Shown piece after piece: positions 9,821 through 18,932 of a stretch of 64,000 nt of DNA (its first letter is position 1; every line of letters begins with the position of its first letter). The notes beneath the pieces were generated by a model that saw only the letters and a program-made list of their open reading frames with translations, searched no databases and was not told the DNA's origin. The DNA is from Gammaproteobacteria bacterium (GTDB lineage: Bacteria; Pseudomonadota; Gammaproteobacteria; Xanthomonadales; Wenzhouxiangellaceae), in assembly GCA_009908385.1 (NCBI GenBank), contig JAAAPE010000075.1, forward strand, positions 1-64,000, read 5' to 3'. The position numbers and the translations under genes were made by a program.

Positions 9821-10366
9821 CTAGCGCTCCTCCGGCATCGTGTCCGGCTCGGGCAGGAGCAGGTCCTCGAGAAAGAAGGCCGAGAGTTCCGAGCGGCCGG
9901 ACAGCCCGGCCTTGCGGTAGACGGCGCGCGCCTGCTCGCGCACCGTCCGCTCGCCCGTCTCCCGGGCCGCCGCGATCTCCTTGAGGCTCAGCCCCTTGAG
10001 CAGCAGCAGGGCGATTTCGGCCTCGGCCTTGCTCAATCGCCAGGCCTCGAACTGAACCTGGATGGCCTCGCCCAGGCCGCGGATGGTGGCCTGGTAGCGC
10101 TCTCTCCATCGTCGCGATTCCTCCTGCGCAGAATGCAGGGTCGTTCTCAGGCTTCGCAACTGACGGCGGCTGCGAAGCATCTGGGTCAGCACGTAGCCGA
10201 ACATGGCTGATGCGGTCAGCAGGAGAGTGAGCTCAATGATCACGTGCAAGGGCTCCACCCCCTCGGCGTAATCGGAAAGCAGGTCCCAACCGATCAGCAC
10301 GGCGATGACGCCGAAGACGATCAGCAGCAGCGCGTTGCCGGGCGTTCCTGTTCTGTCATTCGACAT
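9821..10366 (-). CDS. Membrane protein with C-terminal LuxR/sigma4-like HTH
   Basis: Two TM segments then LSKAEAEIALLLLKGLSLKEIAAARETGERTVREQARAVYRKAGLSGRSEL. Confidence 0.75.
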   Translation of the reverse strand: MSNDRTGTPGNALLLIVFGVIAVLIGWDLLSDYAEGVEPLHVIIELTLLLTASAMFGYVLTQMLRSRRQLRSLRTTLHSAQEESRRWRERYQATIRGLGEAIQVQFEAWRLSKAEAEIALLLLKGLSLKEIAAARETGERTVREQARAVYRKAGLSGRSELSAFFLEDLLLPEPDTMPEER

Positions 10367-10461
10367 AGTCGGTCCGATTCCGGGGAACAAGGCATTTGCC
10401 CGATTCTAGTCGAGACCGTGCTATCGCATGCTTGCTCCAGGTCAAACAACGGAGCAAGGCC

Positions 10462-11064
10462 ATGAAGGCCCAGGAAAACACCGCAGCGATCAAAGTCTGG
10501 GATCCCATCGTCCGGCTCGGCCACTGGCTGCTGGTGGCGGGCTTTTTTACCAATTACATCATGGAAGACGAGGTGCTGACCCTGCACGTCTGGATCGGGT
10601 ACTCGATCCTGGCCATCGTGCTGTTCCGGGTGGTCTGGGGCTTCGTCGGCAGCGAGCACGCGCGCTTCGCGGATTTCGTTCGTTCGCCGGTGACCGTCAC
10701 GGGCTACATCCGCGATCTCTTCCGCGGCAAGGCCCGGCACTATCTGGGCCACAACCCCGCCGGCGGCATCATGGTCCTGCTGTTGATCGTCTGCCTGCTG
10801 GCGCTGACCTTCAGTGGTGTCGTGCTCTACGCCCTGGAAGAAAACGCCGGGCCGCTTGCCGGCTGGGTGGTCGAGGCCGGGGAGGGCACCGCCGGCGCGC
10901 TGTGGGCGGCCGACGAGCACTTCTGGGAGGAAACGCACGAAGTCCTCGTCAACGTCATGCTCGGCCTGGTCATCCTGCACGTCCTCGGCGTGGTCGTGTC
11001 CAGCCGCCTGCACCGCGAAAACCTGGTGAAGGCGATGGTGACGGGACGAAAGCCTCCCCAGTAG
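10462..11064 (+). CDS. Cytochrome b561-family protein
   Basis: VWDPIVRLGHWLLVAGFF, LHVWIGYSILAIVLFRVVWGFVG, multiple TM, histidines in helices. Confidence 0.85.
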   Translation: MKAQENTAAIKVWDPIVRLGHWLLVAGFFTNYIMEDEVLTLHVWIGYSILAIVLFRVVWGFVGSEHARFADFVRSPVTVTGYIRDLFRGKARHYLGHNPAGGIMVLLLIVCLLALTFSGVVLYALEENAGPLAGWVVEAGEGTAGALWAADEHFWEETHEVLVNVMLGLVILHVLGVVVSSRLHRENLVKAMVTGRKPPQ

Positions 11065-11091
11065 CGTCAAGCCAGGATCGTAGAGCGTTTG

Positions 11092-11127
11092 TCGCCCCGG
11101 AAGCCGCACGGCGGCTCTCCGGGGCGA
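11092..11127 (+). terminator. Putative terminator hairpin
   Basis: TCGCCCCGGAAGCCGC-acg-GCGGCT(c)TCCGGGGCGA, 28 bp after the cytochrome b561 stop. Confidence 0.6.
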
Positions 11128-11149
11128 TGTCGTACTCGTTCGTTTGACT

Positions 11150-11175
11150 TTATTAATTAAATAGTTTATTAATAA
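11150..11175. promoter_or_regulatory. Candidate TetR-family operator
   Basis: AT-rich imperfect palindrome TTATTAATTAAATAGTTTATTAATAA just before the TetR start at 11180. Confidence 0.55.
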
Positions 11176-11179
11176 TGCC

Positions 11180-11836
11180 ATGAGTACGAAGGCAACGAAA
11201 AAGAAGCGCGCGGCGCGCACGCCCGGCCGGCCCGCCGGCGAGACGGAAATCCGGGATCGCCTGCTGGAGATCGCGCTGCGCGAATTCTCGTCGCATGGCT
11301 TCCGCGGGGTGTCGGTGACGGCCATCGCGAGCGAGGCCGGCGCCACGCCGGCGATGATCCACTACTACTTCGGCAACAAGCAGGGCCTCTACGAGGCGGT
11401 GCTGCAGCACGCGCTGGGTCCGATTCTCGCCAGGCTGGAAGCCGTTCGGGCCGCCCCGCCGGACGGCGAGGACCTGCTGCCGCGCTTCATACGCGGCTAC
11501 ATGCGCCTGCTGGCCGAAAACCCGGCCGTCCCGTCACTGATCGTGCGTGACGTGCTCAGCCCCGGCGGGCAGATGCGCGAGACCTTCCTCAAGGGCTTTG
11601 CCAGTCGCGGCGGAAGTGGTGTGCGAAGCCTTGTCGAGCGCGCCCAGTCTCTCGGCCGGCTGCGAGCCGATCTCGATCCCGACCTGGCCGCGCTGTCGCT
11701 GTTGAGCATGGCCGTTTTCCCGTTCGTGGGGCGACCCGTGGCGGGGCAGGTGCTCGACTACAGCCTCGAGCCCGAGTGCATCGACGAGCTGGCCGAACAC
11801 ACCCTCAATCTTTTCTACAACGGAGCGAGCGCATGA
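11180..11836 (+). CDS. TetR/AcrR family transcriptional regulator
   Basis: RDRLLEIALREFSSHGFRGVSVTAIASEAGATPAMIHYYFGNKQGLYEAVL. Confidence 0.9.
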   Translation: MSTKATKKKRAARTPGRPAGETEIRDRLLEIALREFSSHGFRGVSVTAIASEAGATPAMIHYYFGNKQGLYEAVLQHALGPILARLEAVRAAPPDGEDLLPRFIRGYMRLLAENPAVPSLIVRDVLSPGGQMRETFLKGFASRGGSGVRSLVERAQSLGRLRADLDPDLAALSLLSMAVFPFVGRPVAGQVLDYSLEPECIDELAEHTLNLFYNGASA

Positions 11837-12813
11837 CTGCCTCCTTCAAGACCTGCACCCAGGCCGTGCTGATGCTGCTGGTGCTGGCCGGCTGCAACGG
11901 CAACGACGAATACCCCGTGGTCGGCACGCTCGAGCGCGACCGTATGGCACTGGTTGCCGAAATGGCAGAACCGGTTACGGGCGTCCACGTACGCGAGGGC
12001 CAACAGGTCGAGGTCGGGGAAGTGCTGATGGAACAGGATCCCCGTCGCGCCGAGGCCGACCTGGCCAGGCTCGAGGCCGCTGCCGACCGCATGCGGCGTC
12101 GTCTGGACGAGCTGTTACGCGGCCCGCGCCAGGAAGCCATCGACGAGGCGCGTGCCCGGCTGGTGGCCGCCGAGTCGGCGCTGAGAACGGCCCGCGACGA
12201 AATGCAGCGCATCGAGCGGCTGCGGGACCGTAGCCTGGCCAGCGAAAGCCAGCTAGATTCTGCACGCAATACGCGCGACCAGGCCCAGGGCGAGTTCGAC
12301 GCCGCTCGCGCTGCGCTGGCGGCACTGGTCGAAGGGACGACTGCGGAGGAACTCGACCAGGCCCGGGCAGCCGTGCGTGAGGCCGAAGCGGCCCTCGAGC
12401 GCCAGCGCCTGACCCTGGAGCGGCTGACGATCACCGCCCCGCGCGCCGCCCGGGTCGAGTCGCTGCCTTTCGAGCTGGGTGAGACGCCCCGCCCGGGTGA
12501 ATCCCTGGTGCTGCTGCGCGCCGTCGATCAGCCGCCATACGCCCGCGTGTACGTGCCGGCGGAACTCCACGGGCAGTTCCGGCCGGGCGCGCGAGTGCGG
12601 GTTCGCGTGGACGGGCACGGCGACAAGCCGGGCCGCGTGCGCTACATCGCCACGGACGCGGCTTACACGCCGTACTTCGCGCTGACCGAACACGATGCCG
12701 GCCGGCTGAGTTACCTGGCCGAGATCGACCTGGAAGAGGCCGGGGAACTGCCCAGCGGTATTCCGGTACGCGCCGTGGTGCCCGAGGCCGCGGCGGGAGA
12801 CGACGATGAGTGA
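11833..12813 (+). CDS. HlyD/RND-type periplasmic adaptor (membrane fusion) protein
   Basis: Lipobox-like LVLAGC, barrel-sandwich and long coiled-coil region; overlaps TetR stop and next ABC gene. Confidence 0.85.
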   Translation: MTASFKTCTQAVLMLLVLAGCNGNDEYPVVGTLERDRMALVAEMAEPVTGVHVREGQQVEVGEVLMEQDPRRAEADLARLEAAADRMRRRLDELLRGPRQEAIDEARARLVAAESALRTARDEMQRIERLRDRSLASESQLDSARNTRDQAQGEFDAARAALAALVEGTTAEELDQARAAVREAEAALERQRLTLERLTITAPRAARVESLPFELGETPRPGESLVLLRAVDQPPYARVYVPAELHGQFRPGARVRVRVDGHGDKPGRVRYIATDAAYTPYFALTEHDAGRLSYLAEIDLEEAGELPSGIPVRAVVPEAAAGDDDE

Positions 12814-13762
12814 CTCCATCGCCATCGATGCGAAGGGACTGACCAAGCGCTTCGGGTCGCTCACGGCCGTCGACGACGTCAACCTGCAGATCCCGGAGGC
12901 GGCGATCTACGGTTTTCTCGGTCCCAACGGCTCGGGCAAGTCGACCACCATCCGCATGCTCTGCGGCCTGCTGACGCCCACCGCCGGTGAAGTCGAGGTG
13001 CTGGGCTTGCGCGTGCCCGGCCAGGCCGAGGAAGTAAAGCTGCATATCGGCTACATGACGCAGAAGTTCTCGCTCTACGAAGATCTCACCGTAGAAGAGA
13101 ACCTCCGCTTTCTGGCCGCGGTGTACAACCTGCCGCGCCGAGAAGTCGGTTCGCTGATCGACCGGGCCTTGGAAGAGTACTGGTTGAGCGATCAACGCAA
13201 GCAGTACGCGGGCACCATGAGCGGCGGGCAGAAGCAGCGCCTGGCGCTGGCCGGCGCGACGCTGCACCGGCCCAGGCTGTTGATTCTCGACGAGCCGACC
13301 TCGGCGGTCGATCCGCAAAGCCGCCGGGACTTCTGGGACATCCTGTTCGGGCTGGTCGAGGAGGGCACGACCGTGCTCGTCTCTACCCACTACATGGACG
13401 AGGCCGAGCGCTGCCACAACCTGGCCATCCTCGATCGCGGAAGGCTGGTGGCCGAAGGCCGCCCGCGCGACCTGATTCGCGATATCGCCGCCGGCGTGGT
13501 CGAGATCGAGACCGAGACCCCGCAGCGCGCCCGGGAATGCCTGGAAGCCACCGAGGGCGTGCAGAGCGTCGCCCAGCTAGGGACACGATTGCACGCCCTG
13601 ACCGAACAGCGCATCGACGACCCGGCCGGGCTCATCCGGCGGGCGCTCGAGCAGGCGGACATCGACAGCGAGGTCGAATCCGTTGTCGCCAACCTCGAAG
13701 ACGTCTTCGTGGCCGCAACGCGCTTGAACGATCACAGCGGGAGCCGGGCCGATGCTGCGTAG
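12806..13762 (+). CDS. ABC transporter ATP-binding protein
   Basis: GPNGSGKSTTIRML (Walker A), MSGGQKQRLALAGATLHRPRLLILDEPTSAVDP. Confidence 0.95.
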   Translation: MSDSIAIDAKGLTKRFGSLTAVDDVNLQIPEAAIYGFLGPNGSGKSTTIRMLCGLLTPTAGEVEVLGLRVPGQAEEVKLHIGYMTQKFSLYEDLTVEENLRFLAAVYNLPRREVGSLIDRALEEYWLSDQRKQYAGTMSGGQKQRLALAGATLHRPRLLILDEPTSAVDPQSRRDFWDILFGLVEEGTTVLVSTHYMDEAERCHNLAILDRGRLVAEGRPRDLIRDIAAGVVEIETETPQRARECLEATEGVQSVAQLGTRLHALTEQRIDDPAGLIRRALEQADIDSEVESVVANLEDVFVAATRLNDHSGSRADAA

Positions 13763-14831
13763 GTTGTTCGCGATTTCCGGAAAGGAGGTCCGCCAGCTCA
13801 AGCGTGACCGCCTGACCTTCGGCATGATCATCGGGGTGCCGCTGCTGCAGATCCTGCTGTTCGGCTTCGCTATCGACCTGGACGTGCGCCACGTCAACGC
13901 CGCCGTCGCCGACCATGCCAACACCAGCCTGTCGCGGCAGGTCGTCGCGGCCGCCGAGGCCAGCCAGATCGTCAAGGTGACCCGCGCGGCCGCGGGACCC
14001 GAGGCGCTCGAGGCCCTGCTGGATGCCGGCGAGATCGACGCGGGCATCTACATTCCGCACGATTTCGAGAGAAGGCTGATCGACCGTGATCGGCCCGCCG
14101 GCCAGCTGTTGATCAACGGCTCCGACCCGACGGTCGAGGGAATCGTCCGAAGGCTGTCCAACTTGCCCCTGCCGGGACAGGAACAACCGCCGAACCTGTT
14201 CGAAGCACGCACTTACTACAACCCCGAAGGGCGCTCGCCGGTGAACATCGTTCCGGCCCTGATCGGCGTGATCCTGCACCTGACGATGGTGCTGTTCACC
14301 GCGATTGCCATTGTGCGCGAGCGCGAGCGCGGCAACCTGGAGCTGCTGATCACGACGCCGGTGAAGTCCGCCGAGCTCATGCTGGGCAAGATCATCCCCT
14401 ATGTGCTTATCGGCCTCATCCAGGTCACGCTGATCCTGTGGGTCAGTCAGTACCTGTTCCATGTGCCGATACGAGGCGATGTCATCGACCTGTACCTGGC
14501 CTCGGTCCTTTTCATACTGGCAGCGCTGGCCCTGGGGCTACTCGTGTCCACGCTGGCGAAGACCCAGTTCCAGGCTACACAGCTGACGATCTTCACCTTC
14601 CTGCCGTCGATTCTCTTGTCGGGATTCATGTTTCCCTTCGACGGCATGCCGCGCGTGGCACAGTGGATCGGCGAGGTGATTCCGCTGACACACTTCGTGC
14701 GCCTCTCGCGCGGCATCCTCGTGCGCGGCGCCGAACTGAGCGAGCTGCACATGGAAATCTGGCCGCTGGCGGCTTTCTTCGGCGTGTTCCTGGTGCTGGC
14801 GACGCTGCGCTTCAACAAGCGTCTCGACTGA
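13752..14831 (+). CDS. ABC-2 type transporter permease
   Basis: IVRERERGNLELLITTPVKSAELMLGKIIPYVLIGLIQVTLIL; multi-TM. Confidence 0.9.
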   Translation: MLRRLFAISGKEVRQLKRDRLTFGMIIGVPLLQILLFGFAIDLDVRHVNAAVADHANTSLSRQVVAAAEASQIVKVTRAAAGPEALEALLDAGEIDAGIYIPHDFERRLIDRDRPAGQLLINGSDPTVEGIVRRLSNLPLPGQEQPPNLFEARTYYNPEGRSPVNIVPALIGVILHLTMVLFTAIAIVRERERGNLELLITTPVKSAELMLGKIIPYVLIGLIQVTLILWVSQYLFHVPIRGDVIDLYLASVLFILAALALGLLVSTLAKTQFQATQLTIFTFLPSILLSGFMFPFDGMPRVAQWIGEVIPLTHFVRLSRGILVRGAELSELHMEIWPLAAFFGVFLVLATLRFNKRLD

Positions 14832-14945
14832 TCAGGCGGCGCCGCAAGACTCGGCTTCTTGCACCTGCCCTCGCGCAAGCGTGTCAACCCAAACGCATGC
14901 CGATCGTTCTCTACGGTGATCACTACCCGAACCGGGGCAACCGCC

Positions 14946-15155
14946 ATGAATGACAGGATTCCGATGATGCTGCTCGTGCTCGCGACTTCCCTGGCGCTGA
15001 GCGGCTGCGTGACCCATGTGCACCGAGACACGCCCTCGTGGAACGCCTACAAGCAGGCCCAGCCCAACGCGCGCTACGTCGTCGTCCACCAGCGACCGGC
15101 GGCCGATCGCACCTGCTGGAAGATCCGGCGCGGCTGGCGCTGCGTGGCGCGCTAG
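14946..15155 (+). CDS. Small lipoprotein
   Basis: Lipobox LALSGC; 69 aa. Confidence 0.6.
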   Translation: MNDRIPMMLLVLATSLALSGCVTHVHRDTPSWNAYKQAQPNARYVVVHQRPAADRTCWKIRRGWRCVAR

Positions 15156-15179
15156 CGGCGGTCGGGTTCTTGGGTCATC

Positions 15180-15857
15180 ATGCCGGAGGAAGCCAGCGTT
15201 GAAACGTGCGTCAACCGATCCGGCGCGCGATCGTTTTCAAGGCGGAATGCGTCAGTGGAAGATGGTTTGAAAGCCGATGCGAGCACAAGCGATGACAGCG
15301 CGCGGGGCGATGCCACCGAGAGCCTGGATGCCTTTCTGGTCGACGTCCAGGGCCGGGCGTTGACGATGGCGCGCATGGCCACCGGTGATGTCGAAGAGGC
15401 TCTGGATCTCGTGCAGGACGCGATGACCGCCTTCGTCCGGCGCTACGCCGACCACCCGCCGGAGCAGCGCCGGCCGCTGTTCTACCGGGTGCTCAACAAT
15501 CGCATCACCGACTGGTACCGGCGGCGGGCACGCTGGAGCCTCCGGATCTTCGGGGGGCTGCGAGCCAGCGACAAGTCCGCGGACGGGCCCGACCCTTTAG
15601 CAGTGGCGCCGTCGGGCGAACGGCCCGACGGCATTGCTGCCGGCGGCGAATTCGGCCTGGCCCTCGAGCGCGCGCTCGCAAGGCTTCCGGTTCGGCAAAG
15701 GCAGGTCTTTCTCCTGAGGGCGTGGGAAGGGCTGGACGTTTCAGAAACCGCCAGCGCGCTGGCAATCAGCGCCGGGAGCATCAAGACGCATTATTTTCGG
15801 GCGCTGGCGTCACTGCGCCAGGCCCTGGAGGCATACGATGACCGAGATGAACCGTAG
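15180..15857 (+). CDS. ECF-type sigma factor
   Basis: DVEEALDLVQDAMTAFVRRYAD ... LARLPVRQRQVFLLRAWEGLDVSETASALAISAGSIKTHYFRALASLRQ. Confidence 0.85.
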   Translation: MPEEASVETCVNRSGARSFSRRNASVEDGLKADASTSDDSARGDATESLDAFLVDVQGRALTMARMATGDVEEALDLVQDAMTAFVRRYADHPPEQRRPLFYRVLNNRITDWYRRRARWSLRIFGGLRASDKSADGPDPLAVAPSGERPDGIAAGGEFGLALERALARLPVRQRQVFLLRAWEGLDVSETASALAISAGSIKTHYFRALASLRQALEAYDDRDEP

Positions 15858-16233
15858 AACATTCGAGCAGCGGGCCCGTTCAGCGCTCCAGGCGCGCAGC
15901 GAAGCGCTGGAGCCGGATGTGCGGCGTCGCCTGGAACGGGCACGGCGCCAGGCCCTGGCGTCGAGCCGGCGACCGGCGCGGCCGCGCTGGATCTGGCCGA
16001 CCCTGGCAACGGCCGGCGCGGCGGCCGCCCTGGCGATCGTCGTGGTCTTGCAGCCGCGGCATTCGCCGGTTCCCAGCGCCCCGCAGACCGCCGATCTCGA
16101 CTTGCTGACGCGGGATGATTTCGAATTGTTGACCGAAGATGCCGAGTTCTTTGCCTGGATCGCGGCGCAGGAAGAAACGGGGGATGGTTCCCCGGCAGGC
16201 GATTCCACGGCCGAAGAGGAGCGTTCCGGATGA
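15838..16233 (+). CDS. Single-TM, DUF3619-like protein (possible anti-sigma)
   Basis: Overlaps the sigma gene; one TM (LATAGAAAALAIVVVL). Confidence 0.65.
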   Translation: MTEMNRRTFEQRARSALQARSEALEPDVRRRLERARRQALASSRRPARPRWIWPTLATAGAAAALAIVVVLQPRHSPVPSAPQTADLDLLTRDDFELLTEDAEFFAWIAAQEETGDGSPAGDSTAEEERSG

Positions 16234-16922
16234 GCGTCTTTCGAAGTCATTGGCTGTTGGCGTCCGTACTGGCTCTGGGGGTCTGGGGCCCGGTTCATGG
16301 GCAGTCCTGGGAAGCACTGACCGACGATCAGCGGGCCGTGCTGGCACCCTGGTCCGATCAATGGAGCGAGCTCGGAGAAAAGCAGCGTCGTCGCCTGGTC
16401 GAGGGTGCGGAGCGCTGGCGGGAACTGGACGAATCCGAGCGTTCGCGCGTCCAGGAGCGGCTCGATCGATGGCAGGCCTTGTCGCCCGAGGAGCAACGAC
16501 GCGCGCGCCAGCGCCTGGAACGCCTGCAATCCTTGCCGGAGGATTTCCGGGAGCGCATGCGTCAGGGCCTGGCGCGCCTCGAGCGTTTGCCGCCGCAACA
16601 GCGCGAGCAGCTGCGTGAGCGATGGGAATCGATGAGCCCCGGTCAGCGGCGCGCCTTTCTCGCCGGCTTCGCGGCGCGCGATCTGCTCGAGCGCCAGGCA
16701 TGGCTCGGACAGCTGCGGCCGCTGGAGCGGCGTCGCCTGCTGCGTCGCCTGCGCGATCTGGATCCACGGCAGCGCGAGGCGTTCAGGCAGGCGATGGCGC
16801 CGCTCGATGAGTCCGCGCGGGTCGCACTTGCCCGCGATTTCCTGCAAGCCGACGCCGGCGAGTTCGACGCACTGCTCGAACGCGGGTCGCAACAGGAAGA
16901 CGGCGACGGGAGTCGCCCGTGA
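16230..16922 (+). CDS. DUF3106-like exported protein, Arg/Glu-rich repeats
   Basis: Signal peptide; WSDQWSELGEKQRRRLVEGAERWRELDESERSRVQERL-type repeats; operon with sigma factor. Confidence 0.75.
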   Translation: MSVFRSHWLLASVLALGVWGPVHGQSWEALTDDQRAVLAPWSDQWSELGEKQRRRLVEGAERWRELDESERSRVQERLDRWQALSPEEQRRARQRLERLQSLPEDFRERMRQGLARLERLPPQQREQLRERWESMSPGQRRAFLAGFAARDLLERQAWLGQLRPLERRRLLRRLRDLDPRQREAFRQAMAPLDESARVALARDFLQADAGEFDALLERGSQQEDGDGSRP

Positions 16923-17022
16923 TCACCATCGAATCGCGTCAACCGGTTTCGTCCCCGGTCGTTGAATGATCCCGACACCAGCGATGTGTCCCCATTCAAC
17001 CGAACCCGAAGGAGATCGAACG

Positions 17023-17523
17023 ATGCAAGCTTTCACGAAACTGACCGTCTCATTGATCCTGATCGCGCTGTCGACCGTTGTACCGGCGGCTGCGCATGCG
17101 GGCGTGACCGTCGAGGCCGACGTCGTGGTCACCGATGACGCCGGCGGCACGCTGACGCTGATCAGCTCTGCGACGCATGAACTGGCCGGCTCCAACGTTC
17201 TGACGACCGCCGACTTCGAAGGCTTCCGGCCAAAACCGGACGGCCGCACGCTCGACGGCGAAATCGTGCGCGTTCGCAACCGAGACGTGGAATCGATCGA
17301 AGCGACCTACGACGGCAGCCTGGACATCTCTGGGCCCGCCGCCGAAGACGGCATCGACACGCTGCAGCTCGACGGCCTGACCGTCCTGCGCAATCGCGAC
17401 GGCCAGGGACCCGAACTCAGTGGCACGGTGGTCTTCAACGGCCAGAGCTTCGACGCCGACGAACTCCCCGACGCCCTCGCCGGCGCCCTGCGACGTGTGC
17501 TGAGGCTTTTCCACTTCGCCTGA
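17023..17523 (+). CDS. Secreted hypothetical protein
   Basis: Signal peptide MQAFTKLTVSLILIALSTVVPAAAHA; RBS GGAGAT. Confidence 0.6.
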   Translation: MQAFTKLTVSLILIALSTVVPAAAHAGVTVEADVVVTDDAGGTLTLISSATHELAGSNVLTTADFEGFRPKPDGRTLDGEIVRVRNRDVESIEATYDGSLDISGPAAEDGIDTLQLDGLTVLRNRDGQGPELSGTVVFNGQSFDADELPDALAGALRRVLRLFHFA

Positions 17524-17535
17524 TCCCGCATGAGA

Positions 17536-17568
17536 GCGAGCCGGGAGGCCGCGGGTCTCCCGGCTCGC
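17536..17568 (+). terminator. Putative terminator hairpin
   Basis: Perfect 12-bp inverted repeat GCGAGCCGGGAG-(9)-CTCCCGGCTCGC. Confidence 0.55.
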
Positions 17569-17708
17569 GTCCGGATCGGGTCCCGACTCGAAGTGTGCTG
17601 TCTTCAACAGGCGCTCGGTGTGTACCACGATCAAGGTGTTGACAAGGGTGGCGGGCTTCTTCCGGCAGGGCAGCCGGTTTACGATGGCTTCCAGGATCTT
17701 CGCGAGGA

Positions 17709-18338
17709 ATGGTCATGGCGATGAGCATCAGCCGCCTGGGATACTGGTTCGGGCTTGCCGCAGCCGGAGCGACCGTGGCCTTCCTGTTCGTCCAGACGCT
17801 GCAGCTGCTTGGCGTGACGTCCTTCCCGCTGGACGCCATCCTCATCTACGCGACCTCGCTGTGCATCACGGTGCCTTTCATACTGATGATGGTGGCGCTG
17901 CATCACCTGACGAATCCGGACAAGCGTTTCTGGACGCACGCGGCGCTGATCTTCACCGTCATCTACGCGGTTTTCGTGACCGCCAACTACGTGGTGCAGC
18001 TTGCGACCGTCATCCCGGCCCAGGTGGCGGGAGAGGCCGGCGGGCTTCTGGTGCTCGAACAGTCGCCCCATTCGATGTTCTGGAACTACGACGCCGTGGG
18101 CTACATCGCGATGGGCCTGGCCGCGTTGTTCGCGATTCCCGCGCTGGAGCGCACCGGCATCGAACGCTGGGCGCGAATCGCCTTGATCGCTCACGTGCTC
18201 ACGACGCCGCTGATCGGTATCGTGTACTTCTATCCGGTCTACTCGCATGGCTTGCTGATGCTTGCCTGTCCCTGGGGCGTGACGGCGCCACTGTTCATGG
18301 TCCTGCTGGCGATGGTGTTGCGCAATCGGGAGGGCTGA
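17709..18338 (+). CDS. Multi-TM membrane protein of unknown function
   Basis: About six hydrophobic segments; no family recognised. Confidence 0.6.
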   Translation: MVMAMSISRLGYWFGLAAAGATVAFLFVQTLQLLGVTSFPLDAILIYATSLCITVPFILMMVALHHLTNPDKRFWTHAALIFTVIYAVFVTANYVVQLATVIPAQVAGEAGGLLVLEQSPHSMFWNYDAVGYIAMGLAALFAIPALERTGIERWARIALIAHVLTTPLIGIVYFYPVYSHGLLMLACPWGVTAPLFMVLLAMVLRNREG

Positions 18339-18378
18339 GGAATTACGGCAAGCGCCGGGACACGCTCCCGTCGCGGAA

Positions 18379-18846
18379 CTATCCGGCCTTGCTCAGGAAT
18401 TCCTCGAGGAGCGTTTCGATCCGAGCGACCATCTCGAGAAAGTCGCTTTCCTCGAGCGCGGCCACGTGGCGGTTGCCGGCTTCGTTCAATGCGGTAACAG
18501 TCTGGCGCCAGGTCAGGCGCGTCGAAGTGGTGTCGAGGGCTTCCAGGTCGATCTCGTAGTGCATGGCGCGCAGCGCGTTGACCCGCACGAAAGCGATGCG
18601 ACGGTTAGGCTCGTGGCGGCTGATCACCCAGGTATCGACGCCACCGTCGGCTTCACGATCGGTCTGGAACACGCATCCGGGCTCGGCCAGCCCCGATTCG
18701 CTGTAGACCATCCGGCAGTCCCATCCGGGGATCCATTCGTACTCGCGTACCGGGCAGAGCAGGGGAAAGATCGCCGCGGGCGAGGCCGCGACCGTTTGCA
18801 GGCCCAGGAATCGGCGGCGCAGATGGCTGTTCGGGTTTCTCGACAT
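18379..18846 (-). CDS. SRPBCC/START-like domain protein
   Basis: CPVREYEWIPGWDCRMVYSESGLAEPGCVFQT ... TSTRLTWRQTVTALNEAGNR. Confidence 0.7.
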   Translation of the reverse strand: MSRNPNSHLRRRFLGLQTVAASPAAIFPLLCPVREYEWIPGWDCRMVYSESGLAEPGCVFQTDREADGGVDTWVISRHEPNRRIAFVRVNALRAMHYEIDLEALDTTSTRLTWRQTVTALNEAGNRHVAALEESDFLEMVARIETLLEEFLSKAG

Positions 18847-18932
18847 GCTCCACACCTTCACTGACAGGATTCTTTTGCCCACTGCGCTTCTGAAGTCGTG
18901 AACCTCGCAACCCGACTTCGGAGTCTGCCACC

